64,000 nt of DNA from an uncultured Maribacter sp. (GCA_947498505.1 CANMKG010000002.1:1-64000), one strand, 5' to 3'. Positions 38,614 to 47,660 are shown, counted from the first letter of the stretch. Numbers and translations are program-made. The notes: generated by a model not told the origin, from the sequence alone.

Positions 38614-38783
38614 ATAAAAATGTGGTTAATGCTCAAAACACGAAACTAATAAAAAGATAGGTACAACCTTGAAGTAAAGAAAGATTTTAACTACAATTTT
38701 TTGAAGTGATAAATATTATATCTATTAACACGTTTGGTTTTCAGACTTGAAGGTCTTTTCTATGGTATAGAGAACATTATTAT
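38614..38783. other. Intergenic region, presumed promoter of the secretion/Rhs array
   Basis: These 170 bp separate the nitrite-reductase operon terminator from the MORN gene and must contain the promoter for the leftward array. On the minus strand TATCTTTT occurs about 55 bp before the start and resembles a TAnnTTTG -7 box, but no convincing -33 TTG is at the right distance. Nothing else is recognisable. Confidence 0.3.
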
Positions 38784-38812
38784 AAAAAAAGCCCCACAAA
38801 TTAAGTGAGGGC
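38784..38812 (-). terminator. Intrinsic terminator of the nirB-DUF7009 operon
   Basis: On the minus strand GCCCTCAC-TTAATTT-GTGGGGC forms a GC-rich hairpin (seven pairs with one bulged T) followed immediately by seven T residues. It starts 8 bp after the DUF7009 stop codon. Confidence 0.8.
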
Positions 38813-38820
38813 GTATGAAA

Positions 38821-39183
38821 TTAACAGCTTTTGGGGTTGGGGTAATTGTCGGATTGGTCCTCGTCTCGTTGATCCAGACAAACAAAATCTTTTTCTACTG
38901 AAATAGAAAGCGATCCGTTACTTGTTAACGGAATTTGGTGCTTAAAGCCAACTCTATTATCTGTTTCCCATCCCTTAATTTCATTTTTAGGAAGTTCAAT
39001 AGTAATTTCGTTATCGGTAAATGAAGCATTTGGAGTTTCACTTTCAGTTATATTAATGCTGTAAGTGAAGGTTTGGTTAGGAAATTGTGTTTTTTCGGAA
39101 TAGCTTCCAGAGGAACAAAGTGTATCTACTTCATTTTTAGTAAGTCTTAATCTAACTGTGTTTTCTTTAATTCTAATTTTCAT
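38821..39183 (-). CDS. DUF7009 family protein
   Basis: This is a 120-aa soluble protein beginning MKIRIKENTVRLRLTKNEVD, with TYSINITES, ITIELPKNEIKGWE, VGFKHQIPL and an acidic C-terminal DQRDEDQSDNYPNPKSC tail. The start and overall pattern match small proteins labelled DUF7009 in Bacteroidota. Function is unknown. Its ATG overlaps the end of the siroheme gene by 11 bp and it is the last gene before the terminator. It is therefore co-transcribed with siroheme/nitrite reductase genes and may assist their maturation (inferred). Confidence 0.7.
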   Translation of the reverse strand: MKIRIKENTVRLRLTKNEVDTLCSSGSYSEKTQFPNQTFTYSINITESETPNASFTDNEITIELPKNEIKGWETDNRVGFKHQIPLTSNGSLSISVEKDFVCLDQRDEDQSDNYPNPKSC

Positions 39184-39775
39184 TTTTATCTTTTTTACTT
39201 ACTAACCCTTTCGTAAACTCATTTAAAGTGTCTACTTTTTCTTCAAAATCACCTTTTATAGTTTTTCTGAATTCGTTTAAATTTTTGACTAAATCGTCGA
39301 TATTTTCTGGGATAACGTCTTCAAAAAATTGTCGAAGTCGTTTTGCTGTGGTGGGAGATTTACCATTTGTTGAAATGGCTACTTTTACATTCCCTTTGGT
39401 TACAATGCCTCCCATATAAAAATCGCAAAAGGGTGGATTGTCTGCTACATTCACAAGAATGTTTTTAGCTCTACAATCATTATAAACTTGCTCATTTACC
39501 GCTACATTATCCGTGGTTGCAATAACAATGTTTTTATTTTCTAGGTACCTTAGATTATAGCTGTCTTCAATTAGTTGGATGTTATGCTTTTTTGTTAATG
39601 CAATAATCTCATCTTTAAAGGTGATAGATACTAATATAACTTTAGCATTCGGGCTAGATTTTAGCAGAAAGGTAAGTTTTTCAAGAGCAACATTTCCGCC
39701 ACCAACAATAAGTGTGGTTAAATTATTTACTTTTAAAAAAACAGGATATAATTCGTTTTTACTCATAAGTTTCAT
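39173..39775 (-). CDS. Precorrin-2 dehydrogenase / sirohydrochlorin ferrochelatase (Met8/CysG-N type)
   Basis: This 200-aa enzyme matches the N-terminal half of CysG. It has a Rossmann motif VGGGNVALEKLTFLL, NIVIATTDNVAVNEQVY, the catalytic-Asp loop LVNVADNPPFCDFY, and ISTNGKSPTTAKRLRQFFE. It oxidises precorrin-2 with NAD and inserts Fe to make siroheme, the prosthetic group of NirB. Together with the divergently encoded CobA it reconstitutes the three CysG activities as two polypeptides. Its start lies inside the last 17 bp of the kinase gene, so translation is probably coupled. Confidence 0.9.
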   Translation of the reverse strand: MKLMSKNELYPVFLKVNNLTTLIVGGGNVALEKLTFLLKSSPNAKVILVSITFKDEIIALTKKHNIQLIEDSYNLRYLENKNIVIATTDNVAVNEQVYNDCRAKNILVNVADNPPFCDFYMGGIVTKGNVKVAISTNGKSPTTAKRLRQFFEDVIPENIDDLVKNLNEFRKTIKGDFEEKVDTLNEFTKGLVSKKDKNEN

Positions 39776-41597
39776 TTGTATTATTCAGGGAGTAATTTAT
39801 TGTAATTCTGGTTCCTTCTCCAAGAATAGAATTTATAAACAAACGCCCATTAATATAACTAATACGCTCTTTCATAAAAAATAAGCCCATGCCACCCTCG
39901 CTGTTATTTTTTGGCTTTTTAGAAACTAATTCTGGGTCAAAGCCTACGCCATCATCAGTTATGGTAACACTTAAAATTTTGTTATTGTAGTTTATGGTTA
40001 CTAATATGTAATTAGATTTACCATATTTAATAGCATTATTAATGGCTTCTTGGGTTACTCTGTAAATATTAGTTTCGGCTAAAGAGTCAAATCTAATATT
40101 TTTAGAAGCTTTATTTTCAAAAAGTATATTTTCTCCTGTTAGTTTGGCAAGCTCTGTTGTCATTTTTTGTAGTGCAGGGAAAATACCATGGTCACTTAAC
40201 TCTGGAGGTGTTAGGTTAAAAGTTGCTGTGCGCACACCCCGTATTAAATCTGAGGTAAGATTTTTAAGATATGAGATTTTTTCAGCGGATTTGTCCTTGT
40301 CCTCTAGATTAATAGATTCAATATTAAATTTTAAAGCGGTAAGCATTTGTCCAATACCGTCATGAATATCTTTTGCAATACGTTTACGTTCTTCTTCTTG
40401 CCCTTCAACTATTTGACTTGCTTGTAGTTGTTTTTGTTTTATACTTTCTTCGTAGTTTTCTTTGGTAAGTTGTTCTATTTTTTGCTGTGTTTTTTTACGT
40501 TGTGTGATATCAGAGCAGAGAATTAACATGTTTTGTTCTAGGCTAGATTGATGCATGGGTATTATAGACATATCTAGCCATAATTTTTCTCCAGCATGGG
40601 ATAGAATTTCTATTTCTTCAGAACGAATACTAGCTCTTTTACTTGTAAAAAGTTCTCGTAGATATTGTTGTTGACCTAAATCGTTAGTAAGTGTTTCAGA
40701 AAGTGATTTTCTATAGTCAATCGTATCTATTTTAAGCAGTTCCAAAAACTTTTTACTGATAAAAACAATACTCTCATTTTTTCTTGTACTTGCAAATAAT
40801 GCGGCATTGTCAATTACAAAATTTAAATCTTTGAGCGCTTCTAATGACTTTTCTTTTTCTTGAAATAGATGTTTTATTTCTTTGGCATCGTTTTCTGACT
40901 TTTTTTGACTTTCTAAAAGCTTTGATATTGTTTTTTTTATTTGGAAAGACAATGGTCTAAAAATAAAAAGAACTTCTAATAGTAAGATGAGCAAAGAAAA
41001 TGCAAGCAATAAGTATTCTTTTTGCTTTAAACTTTGCAATTTTTCCTTACTGAGGGCATCATAAGTATTTACAATAGCATCCATTTTTTTAAGAAACACT
41101 TTTTCGTTTTCTAACAGGATATTTAATTGTTTGTTATTTGCTAAGGAGTCGCTCGATTTTAGCTGTAAAATTTTGTTTGCAGCATTAATCATTGCGGTGT
41201 GATGTGGAGTTATATCATTAAAAAGTAAAGTAATATTAGTACTTGCTTTTTTTGAAACACCCAAACTGGAATTTTCTAATTGTAAGGATTGATGTGCTTC
41301 TTTCCACAATGCTAAAACTTGTTTTATTTCAGAAGCATACGAATTTCTAACATTGATATCTTTTGAGACGGATTGAAATAGTAAAACTTCTTTAACAAGT
41401 TTTTGACTGTAAGCGCGCTGGCGACCAGCAACGTTAATTATACGAGAGTCATTAAGTTGTGAGTTTAAGTGCGATTGTATTAAAATCTGCGCAACAATAA
41501 CGGTAACAGCAATTGCTAATAAAGCTAAAACATACCATTTTTGAACCCTTTGAAAGGTGGCTGTGTCAAGAGGTTTTTGGTTGTCTTCTTTAGCCAT
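39759..41597 (-). CDS. NarX-like nitrate/nitrite sensor histidine kinase
   Basis: This 612-aa membrane kinase has TM1 at about residues 17-38, then a PilJ/NarX-type sensor domain whose P-box-like motif is INVAGRQRAYSQKLVKE. TM2 lies at about 195-215, followed by a coiled coil and a PAS domain (about 265-375). The HisKA_3 dimerisation domain carries the phospho-acceptor His in RIAKDIHDGIGQML (about residue 410), and the HATPase has NNAIKY, DDGVGFD and GMGLFFMKERI. NarX/NarQ P-boxes bind nitrate or nitrite. The probable partner is the NarL-like regulator at 58316-58990, 17 kb away on the other arm of the cluster. It sits between the DUF4202 and siroheme genes in the nirB operon. Confidence 0.88.
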   Translation of the reverse strand: MAKEDNQKPLDTATFQRVQKWYVLALLAIAVTVIVAQILIQSHLNSQLNDSRIINVAGRQRAYSQKLVKEVLLFQSVSKDINVRNSYASEIKQVLALWKEAHQSLQLENSSLGVSKKASTNITLLFNDITPHHTAMINAANKILQLKSSDSLANNKQLNILLENEKVFLKKMDAIVNTYDALSKEKLQSLKQKEYLLLAFSLLILLLEVLFIFRPLSFQIKKTISKLLESQKKSENDAKEIKHLFQEKEKSLEALKDLNFVIDNAALFASTRKNESIVFISKKFLELLKIDTIDYRKSLSETLTNDLGQQQYLRELFTSKRASIRSEEIEILSHAGEKLWLDMSIIPMHQSSLEQNMLILCSDITQRKKTQQKIEQLTKENYEESIKQKQLQASQIVEGQEEERKRIAKDIHDGIGQMLTALKFNIESINLEDKDKSAEKISYLKNLTSDLIRGVRTATFNLTPPELSDHGIFPALQKMTTELAKLTGENILFENKASKNIRFDSLAETNIYRVTQEAINNAIKYGKSNYILVTINYNNKILSVTITDDGVGFDPELVSKKPKNNSEGGMGLFFMKERISYINGRLFINSILGEGTRITINYSLNNTNETYE

Positions 41598-41627
41598 ATG
41601 TGAGTTATCAATTGGTAAAGATAATCA

Positions 41628-42215
41628 TCAAGCTAGTGCTTTGGCTACTAATTCACTTGCTTTATTAGATAATTGTAGTTTTAATGCTGCGTTTTGACCT
41701 TTTTCGGACATTTTTTTCCAAGTTTTTTGTAAAATGTCTATTAATTTGTCATCATCATGCTTTTTAATGAAGGGCTCCAAATAGTAATCTAAAAATACTA
41801 GACAAATAACATCTTCCAATGTTTGGGTTTCTGCGCTTTTTTTAAGCTGTTTTTTTAACAATAAAAAAGATACTTGGTCTATAGTTTCTTTGTCAAAATT
41901 TAAAGCTGTTAAAATTTCAGTGGCTTTTTTAGCATGATGCTTTTTCAAGTCTTGACGCCATTTTAGATATCCCACGCGGTTCATCTCGTACGAATCTCTA
42001 GGAATTTCCCATCTGCAAATATGTTGACAACGTGCAGTAAGCTGCAAGGCCTCAGAAGCTGCGGAAGCAAAATTATTAAGCGTGCTAGTCATGCGCTGTG
42101 CATATAGCAACTCTTTTGGATATGTTTTTCCGTTAAAAACCTCCGTATTAGGGTCTTTTTTATTTGCTTCATCAAAGGCGTTAAAAGCTTCTTGTAACTT
42201 TTGCAACTCAGCCAT
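41628..42215 (-). CDS. DUF4202 domain-containing protein
   Basis: This is a 195-aa, mostly helical cytoplasmic protein with His-rich conserved segments: LTARCQHICRWEIPRDSYEM, LKWRQDLKKHHAKKA, LEDVICLVFLDYYLEPF. The spaced His/Asp residues (H in CQHICRW, HH in KKHH, D in EDVICLVF) resemble an HD-like metal-binding helix bundle. The family recurs beside nitrite-reductase genes but has no established function that I know of. It lies 20 bp after nirD and 30 bp before the kinase gene. Confidence 0.8.
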   Translation of the reverse strand: MAELQKLQEAFNAFDEANKKDPNTEVFNGKTYPKELLYAQRMTSTLNNFASAASEALQLTARCQHICRWEIPRDSYEMNRVGYLKWRQDLKKHHAKKATEILTALNFDKETIDQVSFLLLKKQLKKSAETQTLEDVICLVFLDYYLEPFIKKHDDDKLIDILQKTWKKMSEKGQNAALKLQLSNKASELVAKALA

Positions 42216-42235
42216 ACATTTAGATTTTTGCTAAG

Positions 42236-42613
42236 CTATTCAGAAAAACCTATATATACAAAGTCGTTTTCAATTTTTACAGGATATGTGGCAATAGCTT
42301 CTAAATCTCCATTTAAATTTTCTCCATTTTCTAAGGAGAAGGTTTTTTTGTGTAACGGGCATGCTACCTTTGGAGTTCCTTTGTCGTCACCAATCATACC
42401 TCGCGATAAAACCATTTCCATTTTATGAGGACAAACGTTTTGACAAGCGTACCATTTATCTAATCTAGCAAAATTAAAAACGGCAATTTGTTTGTCTTTA
42501 TATTTTATACAAGCTCCTCCATCAACAGGAAAATCTTTTGTTGATGCTGCTTTAAACCAAACTTTTACATGTTCCAATTCAGTTGCTGTATATGTTTCAA
42601 GAATTTCTTCCAT
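42236..42613 (-). CDS. nirD: Nitrite reductase small subunit, Rieske type
   Basis: This is a 125-aa NirD-type Rieske-fold protein. Unlike some NirD proteins that have lost the cluster, it keeps both ligand pairs: C-x-H in NVCPHKMEMVLSRG and C-x2-H in VACPLHKKTFSLENG. It can therefore hold a [2Fe-2S] centre. It partners NirB in NAD(P)H-dependent reduction of nitrite to ammonium. It is 24 bp downstream of nirB. Confidence 0.93.
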   Translation of the reverse strand: MEEILETYTATELEHVKVWFKAASTKDFPVDGGACIKYKDKQIAVFNFARLDKWYACQNVCPHKMEMVLSRGMIGDDKGTPKVACPLHKKTFSLENGENLNGDLEAIATYPVKIENDFVYIGFSE

Positions 42614-42637
42614 TTTTCTAAATTTTAGCGCTGTTTA

Positions 42638-45154
42638 TTAATTCCAAGGTTCTGGCATTTTTTGATCTCTCATTGGTACAAATACCAAGTTGTCATCTTC
42701 TTCTTCACTGTTTACAAAATGACTAAAACGTTTCATCATTTCGGGATCGTTAATAGCTTGTGTCCATTCGCACTCGAACTTATTAACTAAAGTTTCCATT
42801 TCTTTTTCTAAATCTACTGCGATACCTAATTTGTCTTCAATAATTACTTCTTTTAGATATTCCATACCACCTTCAAGTCTTTCTTGCCATGCAGCTGTAC
42901 GTTGTAAAGGTTTGGCAGTGCGCATATAAAACATTAAGTATCTATCTAGATATTTTATTACAGTTTCATTGTCAATTTGTTCGGCTAACAATTCTGCGTG
43001 ACGTGGTGTTGCTCCACCATTTCCTCCAACATATAGGTTCCAGCCACCTTCAACAGCAATTAAACCAAAATCTTTTCCACGAGCTTCAGCACATTCTCTA
43101 ATACACCCAGAAACACCTCCCTTAATTTTATGAGGGGCACGTATACCTCTGTATCTATTTTCTAGTTCAATTCCAAAACTTACACTTTCATCCATGCCAT
43201 AACGACACCAGGTTGAACCTACACATGTTTTTACAGTTCTAAGGGATTTACCATATGCATGACCACTTTCAAAACCATGACCAATTAACTCTTTCCATAT
43301 TAATGGTAATTGGTTTAATGTTGCACCAAATAAATCTATACGAACACCACCAGTGATTTTAGTATATAAATCGTATTTCTTGGCAATTTCGCCAAGTGCG
43401 ATTAACTTATCTGGAGTAATTTCTCCTCCCGGTACACGAGGCACTACAGAATATGTACCATTACGCTGAATGTTTGCTAAGAACCTGTCATTAGAATCTT
43501 GAATAGCATATTCTTTGTTGGCAGTATCTGCGTTAATACTTGCCATTAAGGATGCAATAAGTGGTTTACATAATTCGCAACCATGTCCGCCATTTCCATG
43601 GTTATCTAAAACCTCATTAAAAGTTTTGTATTCTTTTACTTGAATAATTTTATATAAATCTTGTCTATTAAGGTCAAAATGTTCACAAACACCTTCTTTG
43701 ACTTCAATGCCTAAAGATTTTAGAGTAGCGTTTGTTAAATCTGCAAGCATTGGTTTACAACCTCCACAGCCAGTACCAGCTTTTGTACAGCTAACAACAC
43801 CAGCTATATCTGTTGCTTCTCCGCTTTCAATTGCGGCGCATATTTGTCCTTTGGTAACACTTTCGCAAGAACATATTTGAGCTTCATCTGGTAAATCCAT
43901 CACATCCCCAAAAGCTGCGCCTCCTTCAGAAGCTGGTAGAATTAATTGAGCTGGGTCTTCTGGAATAGCCATTCCGTTTAAATAGACCTGATGTAGCATA
44001 CTATAATCCGTAGCATCGCCAACTAAAATTCCGCCTAGTAGTGACTTACCGTCAAGACTTACATTAATTCTTTTGTATAAATGTTGTGTCTTATTTTCAA
44101 AAATTATAGAATGTCCTTTTGATGCGGGCATAAAAGGCTCTCCGAAACTTGCTACGTCTACCCCTATAAGTTTTAACTTGGTGGACATATCAATTTCTTC
44201 GGGCATTAATGTTTCGGCTTCGCCGATTATTTGATCCACAGCTACACCAGCCATATCGTATCCAGGAGCAACTAAACCGTATATCATTTGATTGTACAAA
44301 GCTACTTCTCCAATAGCATAAATACTTTCGTCAGATGTTTGCATTTTGTTGTTTACTACAATTCCTCCGCGAACGCCCATTTCTAAGTCACAGGTTTTTC
44401 CAAGTTCATCTCTTGGCCTAATTCCTGCAGAAATAATAAGCATTTCCACATCTAAAACATCATCTTCACCAAATTCCATCCCTACAATAGATTTGTCTCC
44501 AAGTATTTGGTTGGTCGCTTTGCTTAAATGTATGTTTAACCCAATAGACTCTAGCTTTAGTTGTAATACTTGACTACTTCTAGAATCCAATTGCCTTGGC
44601 ATTAATTTAGGAGCAAATTCTACAATATGTGGCTCCAGTCCCATGTCCATAACGGCTTTACCTGCTTCTAACCCAAGTAAACCACCACCAAGAACTGCCG
44701 CTTTAGCATTAGCGTTTTTTGATTTTAACTTAGAGGCGTAGTCTAACATACCCTCTAAATCTTCTATGGTTCTGTATACAAATACACCCTCTTTTTCCAC
44801 TCCTTTAATTGGGGGAACAAAAGCAGAAGATCCTGTAGCAAGAACTAGATAGTCGTATGAAAATTCTCGATCCTTTGCTGTCGTGATTTTTTTAGTTGTT
44901 TTGTGAATGTCAGTTACACGCTCATTAACAATTAGTTCTATGTCATTTTCAGTGTACCACTCTGCAGGAGCCATTTCTAAGGCTTTTGCATCTTGGTTTT
45001 CAAAAAATTCACTGAGGTGTACACGATCATATGCAGGACGGGGTTCTTCTCCAAAAACTATTACTTTATAATTTTTGCTTTCTTCTTTTGCTACAAACTT
45101 TTCGCAAAACTTGTAACCAACCATTCCATTTCCAACAACTATTATTGTTTTCAT
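42638..45154 (-). CDS. nirB: Assimilatory nitrite reductase large subunit
   Basis: The protein is 838 aa from ATG at 45154. An in-frame ATG at 45232 would add 26 residues, but that stretch covers the promoter and operator, so I chose the start that opens with MKTIIVVGNGMVGYKF. Domains are an N-terminal FAD/NAD oxidoreductase (AVLGGGLLGLEAGKA), a BFD-like [2Fe-2S] domain near residue 426 (CSCESVTKGQ... CTKAGTGCGGCKP) plus a second short Cys pair (GHGCELC), and a ferredoxin-like half (GGEITPDKLIALGEIAKKY). The siroheme/[4Fe-4S] site is C-x5-C at about 642 (TCVGSTWC) with C-x3-C at about 682 (SGCIREC). It reduces nitrite to ammonium and is first gene of the leftward operon. Confidence 0.95.
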   Translation of the reverse strand: MKTIIVVGNGMVGYKFCEKFVAKEESKNYKVIVFGEEPRPAYDRVHLSEFFENQDAKALEMAPAEWYTENDIELIVNERVTDIHKTTKKITTAKDREFSYDYLVLATGSSAFVPPIKGVEKEGVFVYRTIEDLEGMLDYASKLKSKNANAKAAVLGGGLLGLEAGKAVMDMGLEPHIVEFAPKLMPRQLDSRSSQVLQLKLESIGLNIHLSKATNQILGDKSIVGMEFGEDDVLDVEMLIISAGIRPRDELGKTCDLEMGVRGGIVVNNKMQTSDESIYAIGEVALYNQMIYGLVAPGYDMAGVAVDQIIGEAETLMPEEIDMSTKLKLIGVDVASFGEPFMPASKGHSIIFENKTQHLYKRINVSLDGKSLLGGILVGDATDYSMLHQVYLNGMAIPEDPAQLILPASEGGAAFGDVMDLPDEAQICSCESVTKGQICAAIESGEATDIAGVVSCTKAGTGCGGCKPMLADLTNATLKSLGIEVKEGVCEHFDLNRQDLYKIIQVKEYKTFNEVLDNHGNGGHGCELCKPLIASLMASINADTANKEYAIQDSNDRFLANIQRNGTYSVVPRVPGGEITPDKLIALGEIAKKYDLYTKITGGVRIDLFGATLNQLPLIWKELIGHGFESGHAYGKSLRTVKTCVGSTWCRYGMDESVSFGIELENRYRGIRAPHKIKGGVSGCIRECAEARGKDFGLIAVEGGWNLYVGGNGGATPRHAELLAEQIDNETVIKYLDRYLMFYMRTAKPLQRTAAWQERLEGGMEYLKEVIIEDKLGIAVDLEKEMETLVNKFECEWTQAINDPEMMKRFSHFVNSEEEDDNLVFVPMRDQKMPEPWN

Positions 45155-45186
45155 ACGTACTATAATTTGATATTTCGATACAAAAA

Positions 45187-45202
45187 TACGTAGTATTACG
45201 TA
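45187..45202. promoter_or_regulatory. Dyad operator ACGTA-GTAT-TACGT shared by nirB and cobA
   Basis: The perfect 5-4-5 inverted repeat at 45188-45201 (16 bp with flanking T/A) sits between the divergent nirB and cobA genes. On the minus strand it runs directly into TATTTTTG, an exact TAnnTTTG -7 box for nirB. The same dyad recurs upstream of other nitrate genes. Confidence 0.75.
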
Positions 45203-45233
45203 TTTTTTATGTGTTTTTATAAAAATAAACACG

Positions 45234-45241
45234 TAGTTTTG
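45234..45241 (+). promoter_or_regulatory. cobA -7 promoter box TAGTTTTG
   Basis: TAGTTTTG matches the Bacteroidota -7 consensus TAnnTTTG, 41 bp before the cobA ATG. It is preceded by CACG, so ACGTA overlaps the box as in the narK and nirB promoters. The left half of a dyad is not conserved here. Confidence 0.55.
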
Positions 45242-45282
45242 TTGCTGAATTCATAATAGTTGGTACTAAAAAATTAGAAATT

Positions 45283-46056
45283 ATGAGCGCACTTAAAAAA
45301 TCGAAAGTAACTTTAGTAGGAGCAGGACCCGGCAGTAGTGACTTAATTACTAGAAGAGGATTTAAGGCATTACAGTCTGCAGATGTTATTTTGTATGATG
45401 CTTTGATTAGTAGTGAATTGCTCAATGAGATATCCCATACTATTCCAAAAATATACGTAGGTAAACGTAGTGGAGAACATTCTTTAACACAGGATGAAAT
45501 AAATAAGGTAATTGTAGAAAAAGCTTTTGAATATGGTCATGTTGTACGGTTAAAGGGAGGAGATCCTTTTGTTTTTGGTAGGGCAAGTGAAGAAATAGAA
45601 TTTGTAGAATCTTTTGGTATTCCTGTTTCAGTTGTTCCTGGAATAAGTAGTGCTATTGCGGTACCAGAAAGTCAGGGCATACCCGTTACAAAACGGGGGG
45701 TTAGCAGTAGTTTTTGGGTAATGACAGCGACTAAAAAAGATGGTACTTTTTCTGAAGACTTGGTTTTAGCGTCAAAATCATCTGCAACCATGGTGATATT
45801 AATGGGAATGCGAAAATTTATCGATATCACTAAAGTTATAAGCAAATATCGAAAAGGGTACACTCCAGTTGCCCTTATTCAAAATGGGACATTGTCTAAT
45901 GAATCTTGCGTTGTTGGAAGTTTATCAGAAGCAGATGATATTGTTCATAAAATTAATATACAACAGCCTGGTATTATTGTAGTTGGAGATGTGGTTTTGG
46001 AACACCCTTCGTTCTTCGAAGAAGAGTTGCAGCGAGTGTTACATTCGCACATATAA
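45283..46056 (+). CDS. cobA: Uroporphyrinogen-III C-methyltransferase
   Basis: This 257-aa SUMT has all class motifs: VGAGPGSSDLITRRG at the start, DVILYDALIS, RLKGGDPFVFGRASEE, and VVPGISSAIAVPESQGIPVT. It makes precorrin-2 from uroporphyrinogen III with SAM. The dehydrogenase/chelatase encoded in the opposite operon then completes siroheme for NirB. It is the first rightward gene of the divergent promoter, 178 bp before narK. The dedicated copy in the nitrate cluster suggests nitrate-dependent siroheme supply. Confidence 0.95.
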   Translation: MSALKKSKVTLVGAGPGSSDLITRRGFKALQSADVILYDALISSELLNEISHTIPKIYVGKRSGEHSLTQDEINKVIVEKAFEYGHVVRLKGGDPFVFGRASEEIEFVESFGIPVSVVPGISSAIAVPESQGIPVTKRGVSSSFWVMTATKKDGTFSEDLVLASKSSATMVILMGMRKFIDITKVISKYRKGYTPVALIQNGTLSNESCVVGSLSEADDIVHKINIQQPGIIVVGDVVLEHPSFFEEELQRVLHSHI

Positions 46057-46181
46057 AACTATTTCGTAAAATTGATTCTATAATTAAGTCAGTAACTTTT
46101 TTTCAAAAGTTTAAAATTTTAATAGTCTTTTCCGCATTTTCGTAAATCTGGAGTGGTTTATAGTTTTTTTTACGACAAAAT

Positions 46182-46195
46182 AAGTATTTATACGT
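46182..46195. promoter_or_regulatory. Dyad operator AAGTA-TTTA-TACGT upstream of narK
   Basis: This is the same 5-4-5 element with one changed base in the left half (AAGTA for ACGTA). The right half runs into TAGTTTTG (46195-46202), an exact TAnnTTTG -7 box, 33 bp before the narK start. Confidence 0.65.
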
Positions 46196-46199
46196 AGTT

Positions 46200-46213
46200 T
46201 TGATCATCATCAA
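46200..46213. promoter_or_regulatory. Perfect FNR-consensus box TTGAT-CATC-ATCAA
   Basis: This 14-bp sequence equals the FNR consensus TTGAT-N4-ATCAA exactly. It overlaps the end of the -7 box and the expected start of the narK transcript, a position that would suit repression. I found it in no other nitrate promoter of the window, so it may be chance. Confidence 0.4.
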
Positions 46214-46234
46214 ACTAAGTATAAAAATAGAGTT

Positions 46235-47641
46235 ATGTCAACTTTTGAATCAAAAAAAGCAACAAAATTACAATTAACAAACTTTAAAAGCATTCCAATA
46301 CGTACATTTTGGATTACGGCGCTAGCATTTTTCTTATGTTTCTTCGCATGGTTTGGTATCGTTCCATTTATGCCAGATGTGGTAAAAGACTTAGGATTAA
46401 CACCTTCTCAAAAATGGAATTCTATAGTGCTTGCTGTTACCGGAACTGTATTTGCACGTTTAATAATAGGTAAATTATGCGATAAATATGGTCCAAGATT
46501 GTGTTATACGTACCTTTTAGTAATTGGAGCTATTCCTGTTATTTTACTAGGATTTGTGCAAACTCCACTTCAATTTTTAATATGTAGATTGTTTATTGGG
46601 TTTATTGGAGCATCATTTGTAATAACGCAATTTCATACATCAATAATGTTTGCACCTAGTATTGTAGGTACAGCAAATGCAACCTCTGCAGGATGGGGGA
46701 ATTTAGGTGGTGGAGCCAACCGATTAGGGATGCCGATTATTGCAGCAGCAGTTGTAAGTTTTGGAGTTGCTGAAGATGTTGCTTGGCGTTATTCAATGAT
46801 GATTGCCGGAGCATTGTGTTTTATTATGGGTATTGTGTATTACTTTTTTACACAAGATACTCCTGAAGGTAATTATGCCGAGCTTAAAAAAGAAGGTAAA
46901 ATGCCTACCTTAAAAAAGGACGAGGTTTCTTTTGTAAGTACATTGAAAGACTACCGTGTGTGGATTTTATTTTTAATCTACGCCGCTTGTTTTGGAATGG
47001 AACTTACCGTTTATGGTACAATGGACGATTATTTACAAAATAGATTTGGTTTGAGTAGAAGCACTGCAGGTAACTTAGTATTGTCTTTTGCATTGATGAA
47101 TATTTTTGCAAGAACATTGGGCGGTTATTTTGGAGATTTATTCGGAAAATTAAAAGGATTAAGAGGACGGGTTTTGTTTTTGGCGGTAATATTGGCTGTT
47201 GAAGGCGTTGTGCTTTCTGTTTTCTCTGTAACTACAAGTTTAGCTGTTGGAATGGTATTTTTAATTGCCTTTAGTTTGTCCGTTCAAATGGCGGAAGGAG
47301 CAACATTTTCTGTTGTTCCTTTCATTAATAAAAAAGCAATAGGTTCTATTTCGGGAATTGTGGGTGCCGGAGGTAATGTAGGAGCCTTTGTTGCAGCAAT
47401 GTTATTAAAATCAAAATCTGCAGTAGCTGAAAGCGCAGCGATAAGCGCGAATTCAGATTTAGGAGAACAAGCTGTTAAAACAGCCCAAATGGCTGCTTCA
47501 GCAACAGCGGTTTCAAGTGGTTACTTTTTAATAGGTGGGTTTGTAATATTAGCTGGAGTTTTAGCATTAACAATAAAGTTTGCTACTGAGGAAAATAAGG
47601 TGGATGTTAAAAAGCCAATTCCAGTAAAAGCAGATAAGTAA
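46235..47641 (+). CDS. narK: NarK/NasA-type nitrate/nitrite MFS transporter
   Basis: This 468-aa, 12-TM major-facilitator protein belongs to the nitrate/nitrite porter family. The first nitrate signature is SAGWGNLGGGANRLG (about residue 150) and the second is GIVGAGGNVGAF (about residue 374). The MFS loop RLIIGKLCDKYGPR follows TM2. An extended Ala/Ser-rich loop (about residues 390-425) precedes the last helix. It imports nitrate or exchanges nitrate and nitrite at the inner membrane, alongside the ABC importer encoded further on. The FNR-like regulator gene follows after 19 bp, so the two are probably co-transcribed. Confidence 0.93.
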   Translation: MSTFESKKATKLQLTNFKSIPIRTFWITALAFFLCFFAWFGIVPFMPDVVKDLGLTPSQKWNSIVLAVTGTVFARLIIGKLCDKYGPRLCYTYLLVIGAIPVILLGFVQTPLQFLICRLFIGFIGASFVITQFHTSIMFAPSIVGTANATSAGWGNLGGGANRLGMPIIAAAVVSFGVAEDVAWRYSMMIAGALCFIMGIVYYFFTQDTPEGNYAELKKEGKMPTLKKDEVSFVSTLKDYRVWILFLIYAACFGMELTVYGTMDDYLQNRFGLSRSTAGNLVLSFALMNIFARTLGGYFGDLFGKLKGLRGRVLFLAVILAVEGVVLSVFSVTTSLAVGMVFLIAFSLSVQMAEGATFSVVPFINKKAIGSISGIVGAGGNVGAFVAAMLLKSKSAVAESAAISANSDLGEQAVKTAQMAASATAVSSGYFLIGGFVILAGVLALTIKFATEENKVDVKKPIPVKADK

Positions 47642-47660
47642 AAATCTTAAAACTAATATT

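Noticed and set aside
45155-45232. Upstream 26-residue extension of NirB from ATG at 45232
   Set aside because: It spans the dyad operator and -7 box, and NirB proteins start at the MKTIIVVGNGMVG-type sequence.
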